Assembly (NCBI GenBank): GCA_002709075.1 | Contig: PAPV01000007.1 | Location: 1 to 61,569 of the forward strand | Length of the DNA stretch: 61,569 bases | Source of the DNA: Rhodospirillaceae bacterium | Lineage (GTDB): Bacteria > Pseudomonadota > Alphaproteobacteria > MPNO01 > UBA2964 | Direction of reading: 5' to 3' | Shown here: positions 53,606 through 61,569 of the stretch, piece after piece | Position numbering within the stretch: position 1 is the first letter of the stretch | Layout: every line of letters starts with the position of its first letter | Position numbers and translations under genes: made by a program | The notes under the pieces: model-generated | What the model saw: the letters and a program-made list of their open reading frames with translations, nothing else | Databases searched by the model: none | Told to the model about the DNA's origin: nothing

Positions 53606-55288
53606 CTAATTACGGACAAGAGGCTTATACTTAATACGATGTGGTTGTGCAGCTTTTTCTCCCAAACGCCGAACACGGTCCATTTCGTACTCATCGTAGT
53701 TTCCTTCAAACCAATTCACTAAGCTACCGCCCTCAAATGCAAGGATATGTGTTGAAATGCGATCTAAGAACCAACGATCATGACTTATCACAAGAGCACA
53801 ACCTCCAAAATTAACTAATGCCTCTTCAAGAGAACGTAAAGTATCGATATCGAGATCATTAGTGGGTTCGTCTAGCAAAAGTACATTCGCACCTGATTTC
53901 AACATTTTAGCAAGGTGGACACGATTGCGTTCGCCGCCAGAGAGTTGTCCAACTCTTTTCTGTTGATCTGGACCACGAAAATTAAATGAGCCAACATATG
54001 CACGACTTTGAATTTTAGTGCCTCCAAGATCGACCTCAGCTTGCCCCTCAGAAATCTCTTCCCAAACTGTATTCTCTGCTTGCAGAGAATGGCGCGACTG
54101 ATCAACATAACCCAACTGAACGCTTTCTCCTATTCGCAATTTACCAGAATCTGGCAGTTCTTCTCCGGTAATCATACGAAACAGTGTTGTTTTGCCTGCA
54201 CCGTTTGGCCCAATAACACCAACAATACCTCCGGGTGGAAGTTTTAGGGTTAAACCATCGATCAGTAATTTACCATCGAATGCTTTACATACATTCTCCG
54301 CTTCAATCACTAAGTCGCCAAGACGACCACCCGCAGGAATAACAATCTGTGCCGTCGATGGTGCTTTATTAATAGATTTGCTTAATAATTCTTCGTACGC
54401 TGAAATTCTTGCTTTACTTTTGGCTTGACGGGCACGAGCCGATGACCTCACCCACTCGAGTTCAGCGTTGAGTGTTTTTTGTCGTGCTGACTCCTCACGC
54501 TCTTCTTGCTGCAAACGTTTTTGTTTTTGCTCTAGCCATGATGAATAGTTTCCCTGAAATGGTAAAGCCTGACCGCGATCCAGTTCTAATATCCAGCCAG
54601 CAACGTTATCTAAAAAGTACCTATCATGAGTTACGGCAACCACAGTGCCCTCATAATCATGAAGAAAACGCTCTAACCATGCAACTGACTCTGCGTCTAG
54701 GTGGTTAGTCGGTTCATCTAGCAAAAGTAAATCGGGTTTCTGAAGCAACAACCTACATAAAGCCACACGACGCCTCTCTCCACCAGATAATTTTGTGACA
54801 TCGGCTTGTCCATCCGGACAACGAAGCGCGTCCATTGCAACCTCTATGGTATGTTCTATGGCCCAACCGTTTTCCGCATCAATCGCCTCCTGAAGCCTTC
54901 CCTGCTCTAGAATAAGCTCATTCAATTCAACATCATCCAAGGGATCGGCAAATTTAGCACTTATCGCCTCAAATTGGTTAAGCATCGATGTGACTTCACC
55001 CATACCCTCAAGGACATTTTCTTTAACACTTAGTTTAGGGTTAAGTTCTGGTTCTTGTGGGAGGTAACCAACGGAAACGCCGTCTGCTCTCCAGGCATCA
55101 CCACTGTACTCTGTATCCAGACCAGCCATTATTCTCAAAAGAGTCGATTTGCCAGTTCCATTTACACCGAGCACTCCAATCTTAGCCCCTGGAAGAAATG
55201 CAAGTGTTACGTCTCTTACTATTTCGCGTCCTCCGGGATATATCTTGGAAAGCCCGCGCATTGTGTAAATGTAATTATTGCCAGCCAC
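53606..55288 (-). CDS. ettA: Energy-dependent translational throttle protein EttA (ABC-F)
   Basis: Soluble ABC-F ATPase that gates the ribosome by cellular energy state. The 560-residue protein has two cassettes: GVNGTGKSTLLR, LSGGERRRVAL, LLLDEPTNHLD in the first, and GPNGAGKTTLFR, LSGGERNRVHLAK, LLLDEPTNDLD in the second. A linker with the basic KSKARISAYEELL stretch lies between. Length and motif order match EttA rather than Uup or YheS. It converges with the MlaC-type gene at nine bases distance. Confidence 0.95.
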   Translation of the reverse strand: MAGNNYIYTMRGLSKIYPGGREIVRDVTLAFLPGAKIGVLGVNGTGKSTLLRIMAGLDTEYSGDAWRADGVSVGYLPQEPELNPKLSVKENVLEGMGEVTSMLNQFEAISAKFADPLDDVELNELILEQGRLQEAIDAENGWAIEHTIEVAMDALRCPDGQADVTKLSGGERRRVALCRLLLQKPDLLLLDEPTNHLDAESVAWLERFLHDYEGTVVAVTHDRYFLDNVAGWILELDRGQALPFQGNYSSWLEQKQKRLQQEEREESARQKTLNAELEWVRSSARARQAKSKARISAYEELLSKSINKAPSTAQIVIPAGGRLGDLVIEAENVCKAFDGKLLIDGLTLKLPPGGIVGVIGPNGAGKTTLFRMITGEELPDSGKLRIGESVQLGYVDQSRHSLQAENTVWEEISEGQAEVDLGGTKIQSRAYVGSFNFRGPDQQKRVGQLSGGERNRVHLAKMLKSGANVLLLDEPTNDLDIDTLRSLEEALVNFGGCALVISHDRWFLDRISTHILAFEGGSLVNWFEGNYDEYEMDRVRRLGEKAAQPHRIKYKPLVRN

Positions 55289-56918
55289 TTTTTTCTCCTT
55301 GCCAAACCATCTTAAATTCAGACAGATGTCTACTTTAGTTTATCCTAGGCGCGCAATGGCATTACTATACATTTTTGAACATTAAATATTAACTCCAGTG
55401 TTTGTCCTTTATAATATGCTTTTGCATTACCTCCATCATTTGATATTTCACATAGTAATTAAATTCCTTAGTTAAATTCATCTGGGAATGAGTTTTTACT
55501 AGAACAACGATGAAGATTAGAATGTTCCTATGCTAATCCCGGTGCCACTTGAAATAGATAGATATAATAAACACTTCCCATTTTGCGACAGCCCAAAAAT
55601 GTTCCTTCTGAGTTGCTCTTGCGCGTCCTTCAAATCGGCGAAATAAAGTTTTTTATAAATAAATGCCACCGGCACAAAAGGATGGTGCTATTTTCTACTT
55701 TGATATTGCGGAGGTTGCATTACTGCGTTCTTAGTGGCCAGAGCGATTGATATTCCAATCTTTCTTAGAATATTATTCAGGCAAATGCAGATCTGTACCA
55801 GCGCTAAAACTGGGCTCACCAACCCCAGCAAACTCACAGTCAGAACTACAAGCTTGCAAAGCTACATACCACCCTTGCTGTACAAGTTAAAGGAAACATA
55901 GAAATTGAATACGGCGTCGGCCTCAATTCTACAAATTGGGTTACCAGTGCAAATAAAACTATACCCTTCGAACTGCCAAACAACTAAAATATAGATCGTC
56001 TTCCGACTCGAACAGTTATGAAGTTGTTTCTTTTTGAGGGAATGATGAATTTCCAATTTCTATCAGTAATATCCTAAACATACGACGGCAAATGAGTCCA
56101 ATGCCTGTTACCAGATCCGAAAACACGTGTGCCAAATATTTTAACAAAACTGGTTTTGGCAATCATTCATGTTATTTCGGCAACATAAAAGACCACAAAT
56201 TCAAAACCTGAATTACCTGAATATATTTTTGATATGTTTATTAAGGCCGAATCATTTCTACTTCCTACCGTGCAGATCCAGGCTGGTCGCTGTAAGCCTC
56301 TGAACCTCTAAATATTGAAAAAGAAAGAAATATTTTAAGTGAGAATATTTAACCCATTAGTGTATTAGAAAACCCAAAAAACATTGAAAACTTTATCGAA
56401 CATCCGCACAGACAAAGTTTAATTGAAGAACAGCTAGATGTAGAAAAAATTATTTTATAAAAACCTGCGCAATACGTAAAGAACATCCAAAGATGGAAAC
56501 AGACCTCACCTCAAACATGCAACACGTTTCTCATGACCTATACATTGGGTTACCGTGATTGTCCTGTAAGACTAGGGATTCTTCATATTAAATAAAATAC
56601 GCTTCGGCAAATATTTTAGTGTGAAATTATAGCTTCTACAATATAGACCGCAAAAATTAACCAACACAAATTCACCTCAGCCACTTAATTCGGCAAGAAT
56701 CATCCCAGAGCGTTTTAATGAAAAATCACGCCCAAAAGGATATGAACAAAACTTTAAAAACGCTGTTTAACACCATGGCAATCAAGTCCCAAATAGAACT
56801 ATAACTTCCAAGTTATTAAATGGATAACAGATATATTCATCCGGACCCGCAGCCGCTCTTATGCGTCTCTTTTAATAGGCCAATGGTAAGGCCTGTTCAT
56901 TCAGACGGAGCAAAAAAA
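55289..56918. other. 1.6-kb stretch without an intact gene
   Basis: No frame longer than about 65 codons occurs, and those present look random. Some stretches retain protein-like composition: a plus-strand run near 55880-55985 reads GNIEIEYGVGLNSTNWVTS, and another near 56310-56580 reads with few stops (VLENPKNIENFIEHPHRQSL). They lie in different frames, so this may be one or more heavily decayed genes. No family was recognised, and no RNA gene or terminator is convincing. The stretch is unusually long for this compact genome. Confidence 0.5.
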
Positions 56919-57128
56919 CTATTCAACCAATTTAATGTTCCCTGCCGCCATTCTACCATTCCTTCCCGGTTCTAAATCATAGGATACTTTTTGACCTTCT
57001 TCTAAAGAACCTAGCCCAGCCTGCTCAAGAGCGGACACGTGGACGAACGCGTCATCTGAACCATCCTCTGGCGCAATAAAACCAAAACCCTTAGTTGGAT
57101 TAAACCACTTTACAGTACCTGTAGGCAT
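56919..57128 (-). CDS. Cold-shock domain protein (CspA family)
   Basis: A 69-residue single cold-shock domain with RNP1 KGFGFIAP and RNP2 DAFVHVSAL, the aromatic patch [10 protein letters not shown] and a final GNIKLVE. It binds single-stranded RNA or DNA as a chaperone or antiterminator. A GAGG box precedes the ATG at 57128. The 200-base region between it and the upstream gene would form a long leader, as is usual for cold-shock genes, and contains an 18-bp palindrome. Confidence 0.96.
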   Translation of the reverse strand: MPTGTVKWFNPTKGFGFIAPEDGSDDAFVHVSALEQAGLGSLEEGQKVSYDLEPGRNGRMAAGNIKLVE

Positions 57129-57213
57129 TTAATTACCTCTTCAATATCAAACCATATAATTCGAGCTGTTGCCCGCACGTTGACCAATTCTGCGAAATCT
57201 TACTATGTCACCG

Positions 57214-57231
57214 AACACTTTTAAAAGTGTT
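57214..57231. repeat. 18-bp perfect palindrome upstream of the cold-shock gene
   Basis: AACACTTTTAAAAGTGTT is a perfect palindrome with its centre 95 bases upstream of the cold-shock start. On the plus strand it is followed by T residues, so it could also act as a weak terminator in that direction; on the minus strand it lies in the expected leader. An operator or RNA hairpin role is inferred only. Confidence 0.55.
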
Positions 57232-57327
57232 TTTTGAGTGCGCGGTTCTAAATGCCGCCTCGAAAGAATTGGTCTATTAGATTCGTAACAGGCCGACCCG
57301 CTATTTATCAAGGATAAATTGTCAAAA

Positions 57328-58515
57328 TTATAAGATTTCAAGTTTATACAATTGAGAAATTTCTTCTTCTTTATATCCCATTTCCAACAAAACCTCATCA
57401 GTGTGCTCACCAATATTTGGCGTATGTCGGCGTACAGAAGCGACTGCCGAAGATAAACTAAATGGTTGTCCCAACACGCTAATCTCTCCCAAGTCGGGGC
57501 TTTCCATGTTCCAAGCTATGCCAAGATGCTGCACTTGTGGATCAGAAAAAGTTTGATCAACAGTATAAATTGGTCCACACGGCACCCCGTTGGTGTTTAA
57601 AATATCTACCCATTCTTGCGAGGTCTTTGTTTTGGTATAACCAGCAATCGCTTCATTTAGCGCATCTCTATTTTTAAGCCTGTCAGCTGCGGTTTTGTAT
57701 TCAGCCACGCTAGTTAATAATTCTGCTTCTAAGCCGGCACAAAGCCGAAGCCACATGTTTTGGCCCCCTGCTGAAATATTTATATAACCATCTGAAGTCG
57801 GGAAAACTCCTGTGGGAATAGATTTCGGATGATTGTTTCCTGCCTGCACAGGAACATCGTTTTCAATTAGAAAACGCGCGCATTGGAAATCCATCAATGC
57901 AATCTGGGACTCCAAGAGAGAAGTGTGAACCCATTGTCCTTCATTTGTTACTTCTCGTTGCAAAAGAGCCACCAATATTGCCGTTGCGCAATTCATCCCG
58001 CAGGTTAAATCTGCGATAGCAGTCCCAGCGCGCAAAGGGCCCTGTCCTGGAATCCCGGTCACTGACATAAAACCTCCCATTCCTTGCGCTATTTGATCAA
58101 CTCCGGGTCTTTCGGAATAGGGGCCCGTCTGACCAAAACCCGATATGCTGGCCATGATAAGTTTTGGATTAACATTTTTTAATGTCTCAAAATCAATCCC
58201 AAGCCGGAATTTCACTTGCGGCCGAAAATTTTCAACCACGACATCCGCCTGCTCAACCATGTGATAAAAAATTTGCTTCCCTTTTTCCTTCTTCAAATTA
58301 AGTGTGATTGACCGCTTATTGCGGTGCAGGTTTTGAAAATCGGCAGAATATCGAGAACCCGTATATCCATCATCTTGATCCGGCTGAGGTGGCATTTCAA
58401 TTTTTATAACGTCTGCACCCCAGTCCGCAAGTACCTTCACAGCCGTCGGCCCTGAACGAACACGAGTTAAATCCAATACCTTGAAACGCTCGAGCGGTAG
58501 GTTGTGCAAAACCAT
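57328..58515 (-). CDS. CaiB/BaiF-family (family III) CoA transferase
   Basis: A 395-residue interlocked-dimer enzyme that moves CoA between carboxylic acids. Family marks are FKVLDLTRVRSGPTAVKVLADWGADVIKIE (beginning FKVLDLTRV), LNLKKEKGKQIF, VENFRPQ, ASISGFGQTGPYS, and HTSLLESQIAL. The catalytic position that is Asp in formyl-CoA transferase appears to be Glu202 in LLES, a change seen in parts of this family. Substrate unknown. It lies head-to-head with the exporter gene that follows, starts 91 bases apart. Confidence 0.9.
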   Translation of the reverse strand: MVLHNLPLERFKVLDLTRVRSGPTAVKVLADWGADVIKIEMPPQPDQDDGYTGSRYSADFQNLHRNKRSITLNLKKEKGKQIFYHMVEQADVVVENFRPQVKFRLGIDFETLKNVNPKLIMASISGFGQTGPYSERPGVDQIAQGMGGFMSVTGIPGQGPLRAGTAIADLTCGMNCATAILVALLQREVTNEGQWVHTSLLESQIALMDFQCARFLIENDVPVQAGNNHPKSIPTGVFPTSDGYINISAGGQNMWLRLCAGLEAELLTSVAEYKTAADRLKNRDALNEAIAGYTKTKTSQEWVDILNTNGVPCGPIYTVDQTFSDPQVQHLGIAWNMESPDLGEISVLGQPFSLSSAVASVRRHTPNIGEHTDEVLLEMGYKEEEISQLYKLEIL

Positions 58516-58605
58516 CTATTTCTCCCAATATCAATCATCCAAGTATACACTTTTCAAAATTTTTCGTCACCTGTTCCACAGCGCATTAACGTGGTACGCA
58601 CCTCT

Positions 58606-59805
58606 ATGAAAAAAATACCAACACCTCGTTTAATGTTTCCAGCCGTGGTCGCAATTACTCTCATCGCGCCACTGGCAATCCATATGATTATTCCAGCACT
58701 TCCAATAATAAAAAATGATCTTTTAGTTAATGACAATATGGCTTATGCCACAATTTCTCTGGTCATGATGGTTATGGCCTTTGCAACAGTGGTTTACGGA
58801 GGACTCTCAGACCAATGGGGACGAAAACCGGTTCTTCTTGCAGGTTTAGCACTTTATGTAATAGGAGCGGAGTTATCATGGTTCGCAACTGATATTTACA
58901 CACTGCTTATCGGAAGAGTAACACAGGCAGTAGGCGCAGGATGCGGTGTAGTTATAGCTAGAGCGATCACTCGAGATATATATGGGATGAAACGCATTGC
59001 ACCTATGATTGCCAATTTAACTGCTGCCTATGTTCTTGGAGTAACAATAGCTCCTCCTTTAGGAGGCTTTCTAATTGAGTTATTGGGATGGCGATCAGTT
59101 TTTATGTTAGCAACACTTATTGGATTAATGCTTATTTTGATGGTAAAATTCTATTTCCCGGAGACTCATCACGCAAAAAAGAAAACCAAAGGCGTTAGTG
59201 CAATTGTCGCCGAAGTCTGCAGGAATTACAGGTCTCTCCTATCTTCATTGCAATTCACAGGTTATGCATTGGCACCAGGCTTCCTTTCAGGAACTTTTTT
59301 TGCGTTGGCAACTTCTTCTGCTTTCTTGGCCACTGAGACACTGAATATTTCGGTTGAGAAATTTGGCCTATGGTTCTTGTTCCTCCCAGCAGGTTTCATG
59401 ATTGGTAATTTCATTTCAGGACAAATTGGCAACCGTGTGCGAATTCCATTTATGACCGTGGGAGGATCATTGCTTAATGTAGTAATTGTGTTAACTATGG
59501 CAGTAGTTTTGTTATTTACAGAATTATCAATCTATATACTCGTGATACCTGGCTTTATGTTGGGAATCGCGCAAGGAATTTGCCTACCATATGCGCAAGC
59601 CGGGGCAATGCATGTGAACCAATCATTAGCCGGCGCAGCATCAGGAGCAGTTACATTTTCGCAACTAATTCTAGCTGGAATTTCACAACAAATTTGTGGC
59701 CTCACCGCCGATGGAACTTGGGTTCCGGTTGTCCTTGTTATGTTTGGGTTTGCAATAATGGGGCTCATTGCTGCAATTATGGCAGCATTTAACCAACCTG
59801 ATTAA
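58606..59805 (+). CDS. Bcr/CflA-like MFS drug exporter
   Basis: A 399-residue twelve-helix carrier of the drug:H+ antiporter-1 type. The motif YGGLSDQWGRKPVLLAGLAL matches MFS motif A, and GRVTQAVGAGCGVVIARAI and PPLGGFLIELLGWRSVF match the Bcr/CflA group. The ATG at 58606 is chosen since MKKIPTPRLMFPAVVAI gives the typical short start before helix 1; a longer frame from 58504 overlaps the divergent gene. Substrate unknown, multidrug export is the usual role. Confidence 0.9.
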   Translation: MKKIPTPRLMFPAVVAITLIAPLAIHMIIPALPIIKNDLLVNDNMAYATISLVMMVMAFATVVYGGLSDQWGRKPVLLAGLALYVIGAELSWFATDIYTLLIGRVTQAVGAGCGVVIARAITRDIYGMKRIAPMIANLTAAYVLGVTIAPPLGGFLIELLGWRSVFMLATLIGLMLILMVKFYFPETHHAKKKTKGVSAIVAEVCRNYRSLLSSLQFTGYALAPGFLSGTFFALATSSAFLATETLNISVEKFGLWFLFLPAGFMIGNFISGQIGNRVRIPFMTVGGSLLNVVIVLTMAVVLLFTELSIYILVIPGFMLGIAQGICLPYAQAGAMHVNQSLAGAASGAVTFSQLILAGISQQICGLTADGTWVPVVLVMFGFAIMGLIAAIMAAFNQPD

Positions 59806-59806
59806 A

Positions 59807-60688
59807 CTAAGCAGCACTGTTTTTTGTCGCTGCTTTCCTTGCAAGTAATAAAGATGCGATGAAAATAACAAATCCTCCAGTCCAGGTCCAAATGTCTGGT
59901 AATTCTGAGAAGAAAATCCAGCCAAGAAGTGCTGCCCAAATCAACCGTGTGAAATTAAAAGGTAAAACTATGGTTGCATCTGCAATTCCCATAGCCTTAT
60001 TAAAGTTTCTTTGTATAACAGTTGCCAGGTAACCTAAGCCTGCACACCAAATCAACTGGTCAAAAGCTAAAGAACGCCAAAAGTAGAGCCCTGGTCCGAA
60101 ACTCAATACGACATGAGAAACAAAAAGGTAAAATGCAATAGTGTCAGCCGAGTCCCTATGAATCAGTATTTTTATGAAAATAGCGACGACTGCCCCCGCT
60201 ACAACTGATCCAAATGCCAACAACAACCCAGGGTTGAAACCTGTCCAACCAGGTCGGATAATCATTATTGCTCCAACAAAACCCAAACCTACCGTCATCC
60301 AGCGTTTTTGGGTTGTTTTTTCTTTAAGAAAGAACACCGCTAGGATTGAAGCAACAATTGGCATCATAAAAGTAATAGCGGCTACATCCGCGACAGGCGC
60401 TAACCACAGCGCAGCAAATAAAAACCACACGTTAAGAGAAGACATAACACCCCTTACTACATGCATGTGAATCATTGACGTGCGTAGGGCTTTGACTCCG
60501 TTTCTAAAGAGCCACGACAGCATAAACAGGAAACCAAAAACATTGCGCAAAAAAACTACTTGCATAAAATGTAGCTCTTGAGTGAGATAATGAATGATGG
60601 CAATTGAGGCTGCGTAAGCGAAAGCGCTTATCGTCATCCATAGAGCACCGCGTGCAATTGGTGATTTTTGGTGTATTAAAAAATTCAT
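59807..60688 (-). CDS. EamA/DMT-superfamily transporter
   Basis: A 293-residue inner membrane protein with about ten helices in two EamA halves (first half SIAIIHYLTQELHFMQVVFLRN, second half FGSVVAGAVVAIFIKIL). The ends FFLKEKTTQKRWMTVGLGFVG and WAALLGWIFFSELPDIW are typical of the end of each half. Substrate cannot be predicted. It converges with the MFS gene with a one-base gap. The dead EamA gene at 7081-7840 is a separate, unrelated loss. Confidence 0.9.
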   Translation of the reverse strand: MNFLIHQKSPIARGALWMTISAFAYAASIAIIHYLTQELHFMQVVFLRNVFGFLFMLSWLFRNGVKALRTSMIHMHVVRGVMSSLNVWFLFAALWLAPVADVAAITFMMPIVASILAVFFLKEKTTQKRWMTVGLGFVGAIMIIRPGWTGFNPGLLLAFGSVVAGAVVAIFIKILIHRDSADTIAFYLFVSHVVLSFGPGLYFWRSLAFDQLIWCAGLGYLATVIQRNFNKAMGIADATIVLPFNFTRLIWAALLGWIFFSELPDIWTWTGGFVIFIASLLLARKAATKNSAA

Positions 60689-61030
60689 TATGGAAAGTTA
60701 CTTCATAAAGAAAACTTCAGTGCAACTATACCCCTCAGCAGACCTGTTATAAAAATGATACAGTCCATTATATCACAGAAATATTTATAACTTTATCAAC
60801 ATTACAGATAAGTGATTTCAAATTTAAAAGAACTTTATTTATTTTCTCGATTTTTATGGTTTTATTTTTTCAGAACTATGTTTGTATACCAAGCGCTCGT
60901 ATAATCACATCGAAAAAAATTATTCATAAAAATAAAGGCTAAAAACTTGCTAAAATTATAAATTCATTTTTTTAATATGCAGGAGATTTATGTAAATTAT
61001 GTTTTCAATCGCGTATGAGTAATTTGTTTC
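60689..61030. other. Divergent gap before acetoacetyl-CoA synthetase, nothing recognised
   Basis: About 340 very AT-rich bases between divergently transcribed genes. No frame or hairpin stands out. A possible mini-frame ATG at 61016 only reads into the next gene out of frame. Confidence 0.35.
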
Positions 61031-61569
61031 ATGACCGGTAAGCCACTTTGGAAACCAAATAAAGAGTTTGTTCGAAAAACTCATTTAAGCCGTTTTATAA
61101 AACAAATAAATCGTGAGTGGGATTACAGACACGCAGATTATAATAGTCTTCATAAATGGTCAGTGAAAAATATCGAAAAGTTTTGGCAGAGTGTTTGGAA
61201 TTATGGGAGCGTTATTGCTGAAACTGGTGGTGATGTAGTTCTGCGGAATAACAGTTCTCTGCCTAAGGCAAGTTTCTTTCCAGATGCCAAACTTAATTTC
61301 GCAGAAAATCTTTTGCGCTGCCGTGAGAATAGCCCAGCGCTATATTTCGCAGGAGAAAACGGTGTTCGCAAAGTTGTTTCGTTCAGTGAACTCTATTCTG
61401 ACGTTTCTAAGTTGCGGCAAGCGTTAATGGTAAGAGGTTTGCAAAAAGGTGAAAGAGTAGCAGCAATCTTACCTAATGTACCCGATGCAATCACATGTAT
61501 GCTCGCGACAACAAGCATTGGTGCTATTTGGGCTAGTTGTTCTCCCGATTTTGGACAGCAAGGAATACT
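61031..61569 (+). CDS. Acetoacetyl-CoA synthetase, N-terminal part (cut by window edge)
   Basis: The visible 179 residues match the start of acetoacetyl-CoA synthetase of the acyl-adenylate-forming family: MTGKPLWKPNKEFV, LHKWSVKNIEKFWQSVW, FFPDAKLNFAENLLR, and RVAAILPNVPDAITCMLATTSIGAIWASCSPDFG (beginning RVAAILPNVPDA). The enzyme activates acetoacetate with ATP, feeding ketone-body or polyhydroxybutyrate carbon into acetyl-CoA. The ATP-binding and catalytic parts lie beyond the window. Start ATG 61031 is supported by the family N-terminus, though the ribosome binding site is weak. Confidence 0.9.
   Translation, partial: MTGKPLWKPNKEFVRKTHLSRFIKQINREWDYRHADYNSLHKWSVKNIEKFWQSVWNYGSVIAETGGDVVLRNNSSLPKASFFPDAKLNFAENLLRCRENSPALYFAGENGVRKVVSFSELYSDVSKLRQALMVRGLQKGERVAAILPNVPDAITCMLATTSIGAIWASCSPDFGQQGI

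Noticed and set aside
57147-57413. An 88-residue minus-strand frame
   Set aside because: It spans the CoA transferase 3' end in another frame and the cold-shock leader, with no recognised similarity.

Overview
The window is a visibly AT-rich chromosomal segment that reads as an Alphaproteobacterium, probably a free-living marine lineage (inference). The evidence is a C4-pathway 5-aminolevulinate synthase, a division and cell-wall (dcw) cluster whose FtsZ has a very long C-terminal linker, a broken RHH_4-type repressor typical of alphaproteobacteria, and the standalone UvrD/PcrA, PrmA and three-domain aminopeptidase P genes. Meso-DAP peptidoglycan is indicated by the DNPR motif of MurE. No rRNA, tRNA, CRISPR array or intact insertion sequence was recognised.

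Layout. (1) 1-3092 is accessory DNA: the end of an acidic protein, a small secreted orphan, a tyrosine recombinase with repeats upstream, and a 50-residue peptide with 14 cysteines in CCxxx repeats. (2) 3093-8558 holds hemA, a RidA-family enzyme, a frameshifted RHH regulator, an MFS carrier, a decayed EamA transporter and an Amidase_2 peptidoglycan amidase. (3) 8621-33618 starts with RNase P RNA, then a MraZ-type operator of four 10-bp-phased boxes, then mraZ-rsmH-ftsL-ftsI-murE-murF-mraY-murD-ftsW-murG-murC-murB-ddl-ftsQ-ftsA-ftsZ, tightly overlapping, followed by lpxC, bamD, recN and ligA. (4) 33604-40393, minus strand: aminopeptidase P, prmA, pcrA/uvrD-type helicase and a CoA-binding NDP-forming acyl-CoA synthetase alpha subunit.

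(5) 40757-46773 is the most interesting part: a TPP riboswitch followed by a six-gene run encoding a LuxE-like carboxylate-activating enzyme, a LuxC-like acyl reductase with its catalytic Cys, a three-part NMT1/THI5-like ABC importer and a short-chain dehydrogenase. No luciferase genes are present. The simplest reading is a vitamin B1 salvage route: import of a pyrimidine- or thiazole-type thiamine breakdown product carrying a carboxylate, activation by LuxE, reduction to the aldehyde by LuxC and to the alcohol by the dehydrogenase (inference).

(6) 47081-52821, minus strand: a perfect 9-bp inverted repeat, an ArsR-methyltransferase fusion, metF and metH, a methionine/SAM-cycle operon likely controlled by its own first gene. 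(7) 52983-61569: MlaC-type lipid carrier, EttA, a 1.6-kb stretch with no intact gene, a cold-shock protein, a CaiB-type CoA transferase, a Bcr/CflA-like MFS exporter, an EamA carrier and the first part of acetoacetyl-CoA synthetase, cut by the window edge.
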